DNA of 64,000 nt from Pirellulaceae bacterium (GTDB taxonomy: Bacteria; Planctomycetota; Planctomycetia; Pirellulales; Pirellulaceae). Every line of letters starts with the position of its first letter. Positions within the stretch are counted from its first letter, which is position 1. The position numbers and the translations under genes were made by a program. Positions 34,374-43,155 of the stretch are shown here, piece by piece. Under the pieces are notes generated by a model. That model saw only the letters and a list, made by a program, of their open reading frames with translations. It had not been told where the DNA came from and made no database searches. The DNA lies in assembly GCA_023382975.1 (NCBI GenBank), contig JAHDXO010000024.1, positions 62,001 through 126,000 on the forward strand. Direction: 5' to 3'.

Positions 34374-35624
34374 ATGAATTCCGCCCGCCTTCGTCTCGCC
34401 GGAACTCTCGTCCTGATGATCGCGGGTGGAGTTTCCCTTTCGGAACCAACCTCGGCTCGGGCTCAGTGGCCGGACGGCCGATTGCCGATGATCGCGGACG
34501 AGTTGGCACAGAGCCCCGATCCTCGGACGGGGCGCCTGCCGGCGGTGCCCCTCGGCCCAGATGAGGAGTGGTCGGCCGGTTCGCTCGCGAATCCCCAGTA
34601 TCCGCCGTTGACGGGTCCGCTTTGGGAACCGGCTGTTGCACCGGCGACGGCTCCGCAGTATCACGCGCCGCTCCGGTTTGCGCAAGGGCCGGAGCAGGGG
34701 CAACCCAATCCACAGCCGCCGGCGGGTAGCGCGGGCGGCGGCGCGGCGGCGGCCGATGCAGACCGACCCCAGGGCGATGGTACGATCGGGCCTCGGCCAC
34801 CGGAAGAGATCAATCGCTTGGCCCTGCGCGGCACCAGCCTGCTGCTGAAACCAGGAACGTTTCAGTACGACTTCACGGCCCTGTACGTCCGCCAAGAGCA
34901 ACTGGCGGTCGGCCTCCTGCCGGGAGACATTCCCGTGCTGGAGCGGGTGCGAACCCGCACCTTGATCGCTCCGATGAGTCTGCGGTACGGGTGGAAAGAG
35001 AACATGGAACTGTTTGGCGTGGTGCCCTTCGGCGTCTCGATGTTCGAGTACGACAACCCGGCGATCAACGTGACGGATCAGACGGGCGTCTTGGGAGACA
35101 TCACCATCGGTTTTGCTCGCCAGTTGCAGAAGTGGAAGGACTGGCCGGATGCCACGTTGACGTTTAACGTCACGGCGCCGACGGGCGCCAACAATCAGCA
35201 GATCTTCGGCGACAACGAGGCGAGCCTGGGCAACGGCGTCTGGCGGATGGGGGCGATGATCAATCTGGTGGAATCGGTCGATCCCTTCGTGTTCTTCGGC
35301 GGAGTGGGATACGAATACACGTTCGCCAAGGAAGTTCAGGGATTGACGCTGCAATACGGCGACGCGGTCAACGCCTACTTCGGCGTCGGCATGGCCGTGA
35401 CCGACGACATTTCGCTGTCCGCCCAGTTGAACGCTTCGTTCCAGGACGTGACGAGCATCGAAGGTATTCAAATACCGAATTCGGATCGCGAGCCTGTGGC
35501 GCTGCGGCTGGCCCTGGTTCGTCGTCTGACCCTCAAGTCGCGTGTTCAGCCCTTCGTATCCTGGGCGTTGACGGACGACGCCCCGGACTACATGTTCGGC
35601 GTCCGTTTCACTCACGATCGGTAG
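34374..35624 (+). CDS. outer-membrane beta-barrel protein, FapF-like / phenol_MetA_deg-like
   Basis: The start at 34374 (MNSARLRLAGTLVLMIAGG) gives a normal signal peptide. The 416-residue product has a Pro/Ala/Gly-rich unstructured region (residues 30-150). A barrel with alternating aromatic strands follows: NRLALRGTSLLLKPGTFQYDFTALY, RTLIAPMSLRYGWKENMELFGVVPFG, DITIGFARQLQ, PDATLTFNVTAPTG, and a C-terminal strand ending GVRFTHDR. The LRGxxxLLxPGT start of the barrel is what I recall from transporter proteins of Fap systems. It sits 6 bp before a C39 peptidase gene and divergent from four small secreted genes. The Fap-like assignment is an inference. Confidence 0.65.
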   Translation: MNSARLRLAGTLVLMIAGGVSLSEPTSARAQWPDGRLPMIADELAQSPDPRTGRLPAVPLGPDEEWSAGSLANPQYPPLTGPLWEPAVAPATAPQYHAPLRFAQGPEQGQPNPQPPAGSAGGGAAAADADRPQGDGTIGPRPPEEINRLALRGTSLLLKPGTFQYDFTALYVRQEQLAVGLLPGDIPVLERVRTRTLIAPMSLRYGWKENMELFGVVPFGVSMFEYDNPAINVTDQTGVLGDITIGFARQLQKWKDWPDATLTFNVTAPTGANNQQIFGDNEASLGNGVWRMGAMINLVESVDPFVFFGGVGYEYTFAKEVQGLTLQYGDAVNAYFGVGMAVTDDISLSAQLNASFQDVTSIEGIQIPNSDREPVALRLALVRRLTLKSRVQPFVSWALTDDAPDYMFGVRFTHDR

Positions 35625-35630
35625 CGTGCG

Positions 35631-36380
35631 ATGGCCGCGGGACGACGCGCGAAATGGCGAAGTTGGGCATGGGCGTTGATCGGCGCGTTGCCGTTGGCCG
35701 GATGCACTTACTTCTCGGTCGCCGGGCCGGAAGCCCAGCGCAAGCGGGACTACGGAACGGGCGAGGTGTTCGATCTGGCCGCCGATGGTTTCCAGTTCCG
35801 CAAGGACACCCGCAGTTGGCGCTCGATGCAGCGCGAGAACATCGTGATGCAGAAATACGACTACTCGTGCGGATCGGCCGCGCTGGCCACACTCCAGCGA
35901 TACTACTTCGAAGACCCGGTGGACGAGCAGGTGGTGCTGAAGGTCATCTTCCTGCGACTCTCGCTGGCGCAGGATCCGAAGGCGGAGTTGAAAGACCGTT
36001 TCGAGAACGGTTTCTCGATGCTGGACTTGTTCAACGCGGCCAAGGACATGAAGTATCAAGCGGCGGTGGTCAAGATTCCTTTCGACAAGTTGGCCGAACT
36101 GCAGTCGCCGAGCATCGTGCGGATCGAAAAGCACCAGTTCAAGCACTTCGTCGTGTTCCGCGGAGTCCACGACCAAACGGTTTACCTAGCGGACCCGATG
36201 CGAGGCAACGTGCGTCTCTCGGCGGACGAGTTCTTGAAGCAGTGGAGCGGCGAGGTGCTGGTGCTGGGCAAAGCCGGGTTCGGCCTGCCCAAAGAGCATC
36301 CGCTGGCCGTCCGCGTCGACGGCCCAGCCCGTCCCGAACTAGAATTCGCCCGCCAGGCACTCTTCCCCATTCACCGCTGA
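35631..36380 (+). CDS. C39-family cysteine peptidase lipoprotein, FapD-like
   Basis: A 249-residue product with lipoprotein signal peptide (lipobox LAGC, Cys 25). The C39 catalytic set is visible: oxyanion Gln 74 and nucleophile Cys 80 in QKYDYSCGSAALATL, His 172 in KHFVVFRGV and Asp 188 in VYLADP. The family trims leader peptides after Gly-Gly-type sites in bacteriocin exporters; in Fap systems a C39 peptidase (FapD) is required for fibre assembly. Here it is a stand-alone lipoprotein without ABC domains. It is 6 bp after the outer-membrane barrel gene and near the four secreted proteins carrying an IRG-Q motif, its likely substrates (inference). Confidence 0.88.
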   Translation: MAAGRRAKWRSWAWALIGALPLAGCTYFSVAGPEAQRKRDYGTGEVFDLAADGFQFRKDTRSWRSMQRENIVMQKYDYSCGSAALATLQRYYFEDPVDEQVVLKVIFLRLSLAQDPKAELKDRFENGFSMLDLFNAAKDMKYQAAVVKIPFDKLAELQSPSIVRIEKHQFKHFVVFRGVHDQTVYLADPMRGNVRLSADEFLKQWSGEVLVLGKAGFGLPKEHPLAVRVDGPARPELEFARQALFPIHR

Positions 36381-36389
36381 GAAGCTGCT

Positions 36390-37751
36390 TTACCAGCGAA
36401 CGGTCAGGCCGATGAATCCGCCGTGGGCGATCAGCGTGTTGTATTGCACACTGGCCGTGTGGGCGATCAAGTCGGTGGCAACCAACTGGTCCGGGGCCAG
36501 CGCGACGGCGCCGATGCCGAGCAATTGATAGCCCGCCCGGATGTCGACACAGTGGGTGATCCGGTAACCGGCGGCGATGGCGAATTCGCCCGAGTACGCC
36601 AGCGTGGTGCGGCTGGCCCCGGCCGGCGGACCGATGACCGAGGACATGGTGTGCTGGCTGGACTCGTTGGCGTAGATGCCGAACTTCAGCAGGGTTTCCA
36701 CGTAGAGCGGCCCGCCGCAGTCATACAGCAGATAGCTGTTGCCGAAATGGACGCCGTACAGATTGTTGGCGGTCGAGATCTTGAAGAGGCTGTAGATCGG
36801 CGCGTTCAACTCGGAGAGCCGAAACGTCTCGTCCAACCGAATGTAGCGGAAACCTCCGAAGAACGAACAGCGACTGCTGAAACAGTCCATGTGGTTCATC
36901 GGACGGTAATTGATCTCGAAGCTATGCAGACTCGAATCGTACTCGGCCAAGAACAGCCCCGGGCACGCTTGAAGCGAAAAGCCAAGACCTTGGAAATACA
37001 GATTGCCCGAAGCGGTTTGGCTCGCATCCCATTCCGGCAACCCGAGATAGCCGAACTCCCAGCCGCCATAGCAACAGTCGGAGCGGGCGATGCTGACTCG
37101 CACGCCCAATTCGTAGCCAAAGCTGAGATCCCCGACGTCCATCTGTGGGTTGTCGCAGCCGCATTCCTTGACGAACAGATGGTCGTTCGCGGGCTGTCGG
37201 CGCAGCCCGATCAGTTCCGCGGTTACCTGCCAAGCCGGCAGACATGTCGCGCAGCCCATCTCGCAGTATTCGCCTTTGACCGGCGGCAACGGTTCGAATG
37301 CTTTCGGATCCTCGCCCGGACCTGGGGCCTGATGCGCCGCCCAGGTCAACGGCTGGGATGGCGGCTGAGTCGGCGCGTAGGTGCCGTCCCGGAAGGAAGG
37401 CGAATCGCTGGCCATGCGGTAGTAGTCACCCGATGCATCGGCCAATGGCAGATACGGGGCTGGATTCTGGTACAGCGGCTGGTTCGGGTACGTCTGCGGA
37501 TATTGGTACGTCGGCTGGTTCGGGTATGCCGGCGGATTCTGGTACGAGGGGGAAGAGTGATACGTCGGCTGATTGTAGGGATTGTAGTAGGGTTCGGTCG
37601 AGGGATAGGTCGGACCGGTCGTTTGATGGTACGGCGCGGCTGCGTTCGGATTTTGCGGACGCTGGACCCACGCTTGCGCGCCGGCCGATGCCGGAACCGA
37701 ACACAACCCTAGCGCCAACAAGAACAAACGATACGACCGGAATAGGCACAT
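36390..37751 (-). CDS. BBP7-like outer-membrane beta-barrel protein
   Basis: The start at 37751 follows GGAG. The 453-residue product has a signal peptide (LFLLALGLCSVPASAGA), then a low-complexity Tyr/Pro/Asn/Gln-rich region (residues 33-105, repeats of YQNP/YPNQP). The C-terminal barrel has features of the planctomycete BBP7 family: WQVTAELIGLRRQPANDHLF, FGYELGVRVSIARSDCCYGGWEFGYLGLPEWDAS, NYRPMNHMDCF, FFGGFRYIRLDETF, and a closing strand GGFIGLTVRW. It is convergent with the C39 peptidase gene (about 10 bp between stops), so it is probably a separate unit. Role unknown; surface exposure likely. Confidence 0.83.
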   Translation of the reverse strand: MCLFRSYRLFLLALGLCSVPASAGAQAWVQRPQNPNAAAPYHQTTGPTYPSTEPYYNPYNQPTYHSSPSYQNPPAYPNQPTYQYPQTYPNQPLYQNPAPYLPLADASGDYYRMASDSPSFRDGTYAPTQPPSQPLTWAAHQAPGPGEDPKAFEPLPPVKGEYCEMGCATCLPAWQVTAELIGLRRQPANDHLFVKECGCDNPQMDVGDLSFGYELGVRVSIARSDCCYGGWEFGYLGLPEWDASQTASGNLYFQGLGFSLQACPGLFLAEYDSSLHSFEINYRPMNHMDCFSSRCSFFGGFRYIRLDETFRLSELNAPIYSLFKISTANNLYGVHFGNSYLLYDCGGPLYVETLLKFGIYANESSQHTMSSVIGPPAGASRTTLAYSGEFAIAAGYRITHCVDIRAGYQLLGIGAVALAPDQLVATDLIAHTASVQYNTLIAHGGFIGLTVRW

Positions 37752-38047
37752 CGGTCGAACTCCTCCATGCATAACATCCGACAGGTCAAGGCGGCAGCGA
37801 ACACTCCGTGTCTGGTTTGGTGTCGTCCGCCGGGTGGTCCTTCCATCAACATCATTGAGGCATGTGGAGGAATCCGAACAGGTGTCATATCTGGCGGAAG
37901 GCTGAAACGGCGCGGGGACATGCGCGGACAGATTCGCATGTCGCTTTCGGCCCGCTGAGTTTCTGTGGCGATGGCCGGTGTACGCTGCGCCGCCAATCCT
38001 CCGAGGCTCGCGTGAACGGCAATTCTTGGGCGTCTTCCCGGATCAAG
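37752..38047. other. interval with a duplicated CHAT-gene fragment
   Basis: About 300 bases. The main content is a 76-bp fragment (37978-38053) nearly matching the 3' end of the CHAT gene at 38693-38768; on the minus strand it reads FDLIREDAQELPFTRASEDWRRSV. The remainder is unremarkable and should hold the promoter of the BBP7-like gene. Confidence 0.6.
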
Positions 38048-38185
38048 TCAAATCCTCATACCGAAGGAATGGCTTCCACGAGGTTCCTCGGCGCATTGAT
38101 TAGAACTTCGACAGGAATCGCCGTGGTGAAGGTGGGCGGCATCGAACAAAGCGACCAACACGTTGATGTCGAGCAAGTATGTCAT
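38048..38185 (-). pseudogene. truncated VapC-like PIN-domain toxin
   Basis: The ATG at 38185 shares its A with the stop of the upstream antitoxin gene (TGATG). The first 24 residues, MTYLLDINVLVALFDAAHLH and onward, are a normal PIN-domain start with the first catalytic Asp. Then homology ends and the frame stops after 45 residues, where the duplicated CHAT fragment begins. The toxin is inactive. Confidence 0.7.
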
Positions 38186-38412
38186 CACGACTCGTCGCGC
38201 AGTGAATTAACGATTTTAAGTCCTGGCCGGGGCCTTTCACGCAAACGCGGAAAGACTGGCACGCCGTTGCGCATCACGAGCCTTGACGATGCCGACGACT
38301 TGCTACGAGATTCCTCGCGCACAGGCTCGACGGTCACGAACGATCCCTCAGGCAACTCGACTCCTGGAGGCAACACGACAACGCCATCGCGAACCCTGCC
38401 CTGATAGATCAT
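38185..38412 (-). CDS. VapB/AF2212-like antitoxin
   Basis: A 75-residue protein with N-terminal MIYQGRVRDGVVVLPPGVELPEGSFVTVEP, which matches the short beta-strand start of AF2212/AbrB-like antitoxin domains, followed by a charged tail (REESRSKSSASSRL). It is followed directly by a truncated PIN toxin with overlapping stop and start, the standard vapBC arrangement. As the toxin is broken, the antitoxin is probably an orphan. Confidence 0.7.
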   Translation of the reverse strand: MIYQGRVRDGVVVLPPGVELPEGSFVTVEPVREESRSKSSASSRLVMRNGVPVFPRLRERPRPGLKIVNSLRDES

Positions 38413-38540
38413 TCGACCGACCCTCCCAAGATCCCTGTCATCACCTAACTATTACCGTAACCTTCTCCGCCTTCAACAACCACCCTGTGCGCGAACATGA
38501 TCGCTCAGCCGCACCGCGGGACAGCGATGCGCCCCCGAGG

Positions 38541-41507
38541 CTACGGTGCGGCGGCCCGCGGTTCGGCACCGGTGTCGATCAGCAGGTAGCTCGACCAGAA
38601 AAAGGGATGCGTCCCGCGGAGTTCCTCCGTCAGCGGAATCGCGCGGATCTTCGGTTCCTGAGTGGGATCGATCGGATTTCGCGCACCGAGCAACACGCTG
38701 CGCCGCCAGGCTTCCGAGGCTCGGGTGAACGGCAATTCCTGGACGTATTCCCGGATCAAGTCGAACGACGATTGCCCGCCCACCAGCCAACGGCTGAGCA
38801 GGATGTTGCCCGCGCCGGAAGCCATCAAACCGCAGACCGGCAAGAAGATGTCGTCTCCGTTGGCGCCGCTCTTCAGCTCCGTATCGGCGGCGGTTCGGAA
38901 TCCCGGCAGCACGATTTGCGCGGGGCCCTGCCAGGGTAAAGTCAGCCAGCTCTCCAGTTCCGTTCCTCGCACGCCCCGGTCCAATTGCATCGGCGACCAG
39001 CCGTACGGACTGCGGCTGGGCAGATCCAATTCGTGCAACACCACCAGTCGGTCCAGGTTGGCGGCCGCCAGCGACGACGGCACGACGGGCGCCACGGTCA
39101 AGCGCTGAGCGGACTGCAGTGCGGCACGGATGCCGTCGGCCGCCGTGGCGGCGATTTGCAGGTCGAGACCGGGAAACATCCGGCCGGCAACGATGCCGGT
39201 GACAGCCTGCGGCCCCGCGACGGGGCCAGCGGCGTTCGCCAGGGATGCGGTGGGGACGTAGCGAATAGGCAGCTTCGAGATCAGTGGTCTGCCCTGGGCG
39301 CCTTCGCTGGTATACAGCGTTTCGAAGGGGAGGTACCACAGGTAGCCGTCCGGCACGATCACCACCTCGCGGTATCGGCTCCATGTCTCTACGTCCCGGA
39401 TGTTCGACAACCGGGCGAGCAGTGCCGCCGAATCCTTCTGCCAAGCGGTGTTCTTGAAATCGGCGATCTCCAGCGCCTTCTTGCGGTCGCTTACGCCTAT
39501 CGAACGCAGCAGCGCCGTGACTTGGCTGGGCAGGTCTTCGGCCGATTCCACTTGCCAACTGACGATGCGTTCCTTGTCTACGGCAAAGGCGGTGACATTC
39601 CGGGCGCCCACGACGTACGCCAGCAGCAACTGGCCCTCGGGCATCTTGGCTTGAATCTGTTTCAATCCCAGCAGCGGCGGAAATACGAACTCGGACGGCT
39701 CGCGCCGCAACGCGATGTTGCTGAGAATCAACTCCTGGCGGTCGCTCAACTTGGCCAGTTGCGTGAACAGCGACTTCTGCTGTTGTCGCTGGCCCGCGTC
39801 GTCGGTTTCCAGCGGAATGGCCCGCAGTTGCTGGCGAGTTTCGGCTGCTTGCGCCGTCAGCTTGGCGTACTCCGGGTAGCGGACCAGCAGATCCTGGCGC
39901 TGCAGCACGGCCGACTGACTGAGCACCTCTTGCGGAGCCTCCAGAATCCAGCGCAGTGCGAGCGTTCGGCCGCCCAGGGGCAGCGTGCTGTGGAAACGAT
40001 GGCGGCGCAACCGGTCGGCGATCTCGATGGCCTTCTCGTCGTCTTTCAGCAGGACGGCCAAGTCGAACCAGCGGAGCATGGGGGCCAGTCGCGGAGCGCC
40101 CAGGTACGCCAGCGTCTCGGCGGGGTCGGCCGCCCAGTCGGCGGGCGTCGGTTCGCGGAGCAATTCGCTGTACAGTCCTTCGGCGATGCGCTGGCTGAGG
40201 CCCCCGGCGACGTAAGACCGGTCGGCCAGACCGATTTGCATCAGCCACTTCGAACTGAACCCATAGAAAGTCATCGCGGTGGTCAGCGCCTTGGTGCCGG
40301 ACGCGAGGTTTCCCTGTTGGAAGTCGACCAGCGCCGAAAGGTAGTTGAATCGGCCGCCGATGCGTCCATTGCGCATCTCGCGGTTGCCGATCGTTTGACG
40401 CGCCTGACCCAGCAGCGCGGTGGCCTGAACGGCCTCGCCGCCGCTCAGGTAGTTTTCGGCGGTCGTCAGCAGCAGCGCTGCCTGGGCCGCGCGCGAGTGA
40501 CGCTGGACCCACTGGGCGGCCGGGACCAGCGGCGCGTAAAGTCCCGGTTTGCCCGAGATCAGATGGGTCAGCCATCCGCCTTGAAAAGCCTCGAACAATA
40601 CGTCGAACTGTTCGAATGCCGCCGCCGCGAACGTCGCTTCGAGATAGAAATCGGCGGCCAGGTTGTATTGTCCTTGCTCGAATGCCAGATGCCCCAGCTC
40701 CACCAGCGCCAGCGGCGTCAACTCGTGATCGAACTGACCGGCCACCACCAGCGACCGGGTCAGCTCCGATGCCGCCTGCTCCAGCTTTCCCGCCGACTTG
40801 TAGGCCAACCCCAACTGGCAACTGATCCAGGCCTGCGACCAGTGGTTCGGCTGTGTGGGCCGCGATCCCAGGGCCGCCAGCAACTGACCGGTCAACGGAT
40901 CGTGGCGGCAGACGACGCCCATCAATTCCTGACGGCGCCGAATCGCCACGGCCGTGCAGCGCACGACCTCCTTGACGTTCAACGGAAAGATCTGTTGGGT
41001 GGCGACCACGCCGCCGCCCTGAATCGCCTGGACGTTCGCCGCATCCGACTGCCCCTGGAAGGTTCCCATCCGGTCGGGAATCCGCGCCAAGGCGGTGGGA
41101 CGCTTGGTCGCTCCCCAGGTAATCGTCGATCGGACGGTCGACGCCGACGGTTCGATGGCGTTGGGAAACTCGACCCGCAGCATCCAGTTGTTGTGGACCA
41201 CGGCCAGCTTGACCGCCATGTCGTACTGTTCGAGTGCCTTGGCCACATCGCCCATCTGGTAATAGCATTCGCCGATCATCGTGTGATAGCAGATGGCGTC
41301 GACCCATCTTCCCTCGGTGCTGCGAACACCGCTTCGAAGCGATGCTTGGAAGATGCCCAGGGCGTCGCGGTAATCGCCCGCATGGAAGGCGGCGAAACCA
41401 AGGTAGTAGCCCGTTGGGGGGACGCTCAGATCCTGCTGCGCTCTCGCGGGGACTTGCCAAGCGACGAGCAGCAGGGCGAGGCACAGTCCGTTGCGTACGT
41501 TTGCCAT
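38541..41507 (-). CDS. secreted CHAT-domain protein with TPR region
   Basis: A 988-residue exported protein (signal peptide GLCLALLLVAWQVPARA; start 41507 follows GAGGA). The N-terminal two thirds are alpha-helical TPR repeats (GYYLGFAAFHAGDYRDALGIFQASL, GECYYQMGDVAKALEQYDMAV, ELGHLAFEQGQYNLAADFYLEA). The C-terminal CHAT (caspase-like) domain, from about residue 640, has VVIVPDGYLWYLPFETLY, the probable catalytic His in VVLHELDL (about residue 822) and Cys in LPVCGLMASG (about residue 890), then NILLSRWLVGG. CHAT proteins are proteases or scaffolds in signalling and defence in other bacteria. The role of exported planctomycete members is unknown. It is not obviously co-transcribed with neighbours. 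Confidence 0.85.
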   Translation of the reverse strand: MANVRNGLCLALLLVAWQVPARAQQDLSVPPTGYYLGFAAFHAGDYRDALGIFQASLRSGVRSTEGRWVDAICYHTMIGECYYQMGDVAKALEQYDMAVKLAVVHNNWMLRVEFPNAIEPSASTVRSTITWGATKRPTALARIPDRMGTFQGQSDAANVQAIQGGGVVATQQIFPLNVKEVVRCTAVAIRRRQELMGVVCRHDPLTGQLLAALGSRPTQPNHWSQAWISCQLGLAYKSAGKLEQAASELTRSLVVAGQFDHELTPLALVELGHLAFEQGQYNLAADFYLEATFAAAAFEQFDVLFEAFQGGWLTHLISGKPGLYAPLVPAAQWVQRHSRAAQAALLLTTAENYLSGGEAVQATALLGQARQTIGNREMRNGRIGGRFNYLSALVDFQQGNLASGTKALTTAMTFYGFSSKWLMQIGLADRSYVAGGLSQRIAEGLYSELLREPTPADWAADPAETLAYLGAPRLAPMLRWFDLAVLLKDDEKAIEIADRLRRHRFHSTLPLGGRTLALRWILEAPQEVLSQSAVLQRQDLLVRYPEYAKLTAQAAETRQQLRAIPLETDDAGQRQQQKSLFTQLAKLSDRQELILSNIALRREPSEFVFPPLLGLKQIQAKMPEGQLLLAYVVGARNVTAFAVDKERIVSWQVESAEDLPSQVTALLRSIGVSDRKKALEIADFKNTAWQKDSAALLARLSNIRDVETWSRYREVVIVPDGYLWYLPFETLYTSEGAQGRPLISKLPIRYVPTASLANAAGPVAGPQAVTGIVAGRMFPGLDLQIAATAADGIRAALQSAQRLTVAPVVPSSLAAANLDRLVVLHELDLPSRSPYGWSPMQLDRGVRGTELESWLTLPWQGPAQIVLPGFRTAADTELKSGANGDDIFLPVCGLMASGAGNILLSRWLVGGQSSFDLIREYVQELPFTRASEAWRRSVLLGARNPIDPTQEPKIRAIPLTEELRGTHPFFWSSYLLIDTGAEPRAAAP

Positions 41508-41723
41508 GCGACAGATCCTCGATGCAATGACTGCATCACTAGCGGATGACCGGATTGGTCCTGACCGTATTTGCCCTTGCCTTCTTTATGATAGCGGATC
41601 GCTTGATGAAGAAAGAACAACTGCTGGTTTTTTTGCGGGTTTCGTGCAAGTGGCGTGGCGCGGCGTCCGATAAAGACGTTGACGACTGTAACGGTTAGGC
41701 GGATAGCTGGGAGTTTGACAAAC

Positions 41724-41963
41724 ATGAAGGCGATGACGACCACGACACGGCTGCGGTTGACGATTTGCGGGCTTGGACTCGCCGCCTGTTTGGGCGCGAC
41801 TGGATGCCAGAGCAGCATCGGCGGTCAGACCCTGCCCAGCCCGTACTACATCGACGACGATGTTCAGTACTTCCCGCCGGGTACCGAATTCAAGCTGTCC
41901 CGGGAAGCAGCGGCCATGAAGGCCTACAAGGCCGAGCGGGAATTGCAGCAACTGACGCCATAA
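41724..41963 (+). CDS. small lipoprotein
   Basis: The start at 41724 (MKAMTTTTRLRLTICGLGLAAC) is preceded by GGGAG. The 79-residue product has a lipobox ATGC (Cys 28) followed by a short acidic, Tyr/Pro-containing tail (QTLPSPYYIDDDVQYFPPGTEFKLSREAAAMKAYKAERE). No known domain. The final third is helical. It stands alone between the divergently placed CHAT gene and ndk. Confidence 0.7.
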   Translation: MKAMTTTTRLRLTICGLGLAACLGATGCQSSIGGQTLPSPYYIDDDVQYFPPGTEFKLSREAAAMKAYKAERELQQLTP

Positions 41964-42213
41964 TGCGTCGTGGTCGAGTTCGCGTGGGCGGCTGCCCGCG
42001 CCGGAGTGTCCGCGACATCGTGCGGCGCTGGTGTTCATCCTCGGGCGTGTTGGATGTCGAGTGGGAACTGCCCCGCTCGCTTTCGTCGAGCGACGGGCGA
42101 CTTGCGGTCCGGCGCGGTCGCCTTTGGCCTGCCGCTCCACGAGTTAATTGTGGTCGCGCCGTGTTCGGCGTGTACTCCAACACGTTGCTTCTGATCCGCT
42201 AGTGGGGAGAATC

Positions 42214-42672
42214 ATGGAACGTACGCTCGTCTTGCTCAAGCCCGATTGCCTTCAACGCCGTTTGCTGGGACGTATGATCAGCCGCTTCGAGGACAAGGGC
42301 CTGAACCTCATCGCCTTGAAGATGTTGTGGGTCACTCCCGAACTAGCCAAACGCCATTATGTCGAACACGTTGAAAAGCCGTTCTATCCGGGGTTGGAGG
42401 CGTTCATCACCAGCGCCCCCGTGGTTGCGATCGTGATCGAAGGTTTGGAAGCCATCCGGGTCGTCCGCGAGATGCTGGGGGCCACCAGCGGTCTGAAAGC
42501 GGTTGCCGGCACCATCCGCGGTGACTACAGCAGCAGTCGTCAGATGAATCTGGTTCATGCTTCCGACGGTCCCGATGCGGCCATTCGCGAGATCGAATTG
42601 TACTTCTCCGCCAACGAGATTTGCTCGCACCAGCCCGCGGTCGCCGCGTGGCTGCGCGCTTCGGACGAGTAA
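42214..42672 (+). CDS. ndk: nucleoside diphosphate kinase
   Basis: Balances nucleoside triphosphate pools by phosphate transfer through a histidine intermediate. The start at 42214 (MERTLVLLKPDCLQRRLLGRM) follows GGGGAGA. The 152-residue length is standard. Motifs: LVLLKPD (N-terminal strand), HYVEHVEKPFYPGLEAFI, VREMLGATSG, GTIRGDYSSSRQMNLVHASDG, carrying the catalytic His of the NxxHGSD-type motif, here NLVHASD. The change of the usual HGSD to HASD is seen in related sequences and should not prevent activity. Confidence 0.95.
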   Translation: MERTLVLLKPDCLQRRLLGRMISRFEDKGLNLIALKMLWVTPELAKRHYVEHVEKPFYPGLEAFITSAPVVAIVIEGLEAIRVVREMLGATSGLKAVAGTIRGDYSSSRQMNLVHASDGPDAAIREIELYFSANEICSHQPAVAAWLRASDE

Positions 42673-43155
42673 CGTTGCCGAAACGCGCTCGAGTTCCCGC
42701 AGAGTGCGCGAAGAATCGATGAAATCTCTCGTCGATTGGTCCAGGCGACACCTCCTGTTTCGAGCTCGCAAAACCTGATCCGTGCCGCGTTCTAAACCGT
42801 ACGGATTCTCAACGAGATGCTAGGGATCGTAGACGATCCGATCTCCGGCTATCGCCCTGTGGTTCATGCATTCGCCTCGGTTGCGGTGTCTTGATTGGCG
42901 ATTGAGGCAGGATTTCGATACCGGAGTTTCGCCTCCACTCCTTGTGAAAGCCTTTCGATCCAGTTAACCTATCCAAGTCAGTCTAGCGCGGACAGGCAGT
43001 TCGCGCACTCTCTCAACGTAGCCTGTCGAGAAGCGCGCACGGATCGGTGCCCGTCGGTGACTGCCCATCTCGGTGTTTCGAGCGGCTGTTCCCGGGACGT
43101 CCGGCTTCTTGCAGTCTGTTCGACCCGACTCGTAGCCCCCAAGGAGCAAAGACGA
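42673..43155. promoter_or_regulatory. leader and promoter region of acs
   Basis: About 480 bases without a gene. A near-perfect palindrome, GGATCGT-AG-ACGATCC at 42824-42839, is the only distinctive site. The 3' end has AAGGAG at 43141-43146 serving acs. The length suggests a regulated promoter, but no known operator was recognised. Confidence 0.4.

Noticed and set aside
34245-36176. 643-aa minus-strand frame across the barrel and C39 genes
   Set aside because: Antisense shadow with no recognisable domain. Plus-strand frames have signal peptides and catalytic motifs.
38473-41549. Very long open frames overlapping the CHAT gene (1003 aa minus in another frame, 854 aa plus)
   Set aside because: High GC with strong third-position bias creates shadow frames. 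The chosen frame alone has signal peptide, TPR and CHAT motifs.
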